Source: Rostratula benghalensis
Taxonomy: Eukaryota > Chordata > Aves > Charadriiformes > Rostratulidae
Direction of reading: 5' to 3'
NCBI GenBank assembly: GCA_013399305.1
Contig: VXAI01000015.1
Coordinates: 7,939,076 to 8,003,075, forward strand
DNA length: 64,000 nucleotides
Shown: positions 63,371 through 64,000 of the stretch, piece by piece
Numbering within the stretch: position 1 is the stretch's first letter
Layout of the letters: each line of letters opens with the position of its first letter
The notes under the pieces: generated by a model
The model's input: the letters and a program-made list of their open reading frames with translations, nothing else
What the model was told of the DNA's origin: nothing
Databases searched by the model: none
Made by a program: the position numbers and the translations under genes

Positions 63371-64000
63371 GTTGAAGCATCAGGACGAACCCGCGTGTGA
63401 GGATGGTTTCTGCCTTCCTCCCCCGGCCAAGCACCGGCGCTGCCGCCCCTGCAGCAGCCCCCGCGCTGCCTCGCCTGTCCCAACGGCGGGGAAGCCACTG
63501 CCACCAGGATTTGGGGACCCGTTCAGGTTAGGCATGCCCTGACCCACCTGCCACCCTGGGGATGGACCAAAACCACCCCCAAAGCCGTGGCCAGGAGCAG
63601 CCATGGGGTCGCAGGCTGAGCCCCAGTGCTTCTGGAGTGGGGGGGCAAACTGGTCACCAGCAAATTTACAGCCCTGCTGATGTGCCCTCTCCATCCATGA
63701 CTGAAGATCTGTGGAGCTGCCCCCTGCCCCGGCTGGGGCTGGCTGCTGCCATGGTATGGAGGGCAGAGCATCACCCCTGCCTCTGCCTCAGCCCTTCCCC
63801 ACATCCATCACTGTCCCCCCTGGGCCTTTTAGTCATGCATGACCCCAGCCAGAGACCCCATGCTGCCCCAGAAGTTGCTGCAGGCATCATTCAGCCCTGA
63901 TGATTTATTTTCCCACATCCCAGCTGCTCCAGTCCTGGGTGTGCTGCTGCCATCCCCGCTGTGCAGAACAAGTTCTCCAGGGTGGGCACTACCGGGAGAC

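Larger units (their letters stand above)
46160..64000. other. Downstream region, no gene recognised
   Basis: Over nearly 18 kb I found no chain of exons with recognisable domains on either strand. The region holds two CR1 fragments, simple repeats, a short N gap and AT-rich unique blocks. The longer open frames are in GC-rich or low-complexity sequence without any family resemblance. It is most simply intergenic. Confidence 0.6.

Overview
This window comes from a vertebrate nuclear genome and is almost certainly avian. The evidence is the large introns, five truncated CR1 LINE copies, a solo LTR of a family common in birds, microsatellites, and two assembly gaps (30050-30394 and 48186-48219). 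The species cannot be named from the sequence alone.

It holds one recognisable protein-coding gene, rabphilin-3A (RPH3A), on the + strand. I assembled 21 coding exons between 19150 and 43214 by following reading frame, splice signals and protein similarity. The preferred model gives 698 residues, close to my recollection of about 690 for mammalian rabphilin-3A. In order, the protein has an N-terminal Rab-binding helix, a FYVE-type double zinc finger with eight cysteine ligands, an SGAWFF motif, a disordered Pro/Ala/Glu-rich linker, and tandem C2A and C2B domains with their calcium-binding aspartates. Rabphilin-3A is a Rab3/Rab27 effector on synaptic and secretory vesicles.

Layout. 1-9560: no gene seen, but a possible recursive-splice motif at the left edge and AT-rich blocks that may be conserved non-coding DNA. 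9570-10220: a CpG island, probably a promoter, with a likely non-coding first exon ending at a strong donor at 9838. 9839-18999: intron 1, with a possible alternative first exon near 13110 and a MIR-like SINE remnant. 19000-20764: 5' UTR and coding exons 1-3, including a 15-nt microexon. 20765-30696: a long intron with three CR1 pieces. 30697-36161: zinc finger and linker exons. 36286-43214: C2A and C2B exons. 43215 to about 45960: 3' UTR with two poly(A) signals, and a third signal further on at 46151. 46160-64000: no gene recognised; it holds two CR1 copies, simple repeats and AT-rich candidate regulatory blocks.

The points most worth checking are about splicing. They are a neuronal-type 15-nt microexon with a tandem acceptor; a 20-nt microexon whose inclusion seems coupled to a 5-nt acceptor shift in the next exon; and a GC-AG intron with an antisense ERV LTR inserted only 22 nt past its donor. 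One phosphorylation site known from mammals also appears to be lost while another is kept. I found no sign of a wholly new biological system.
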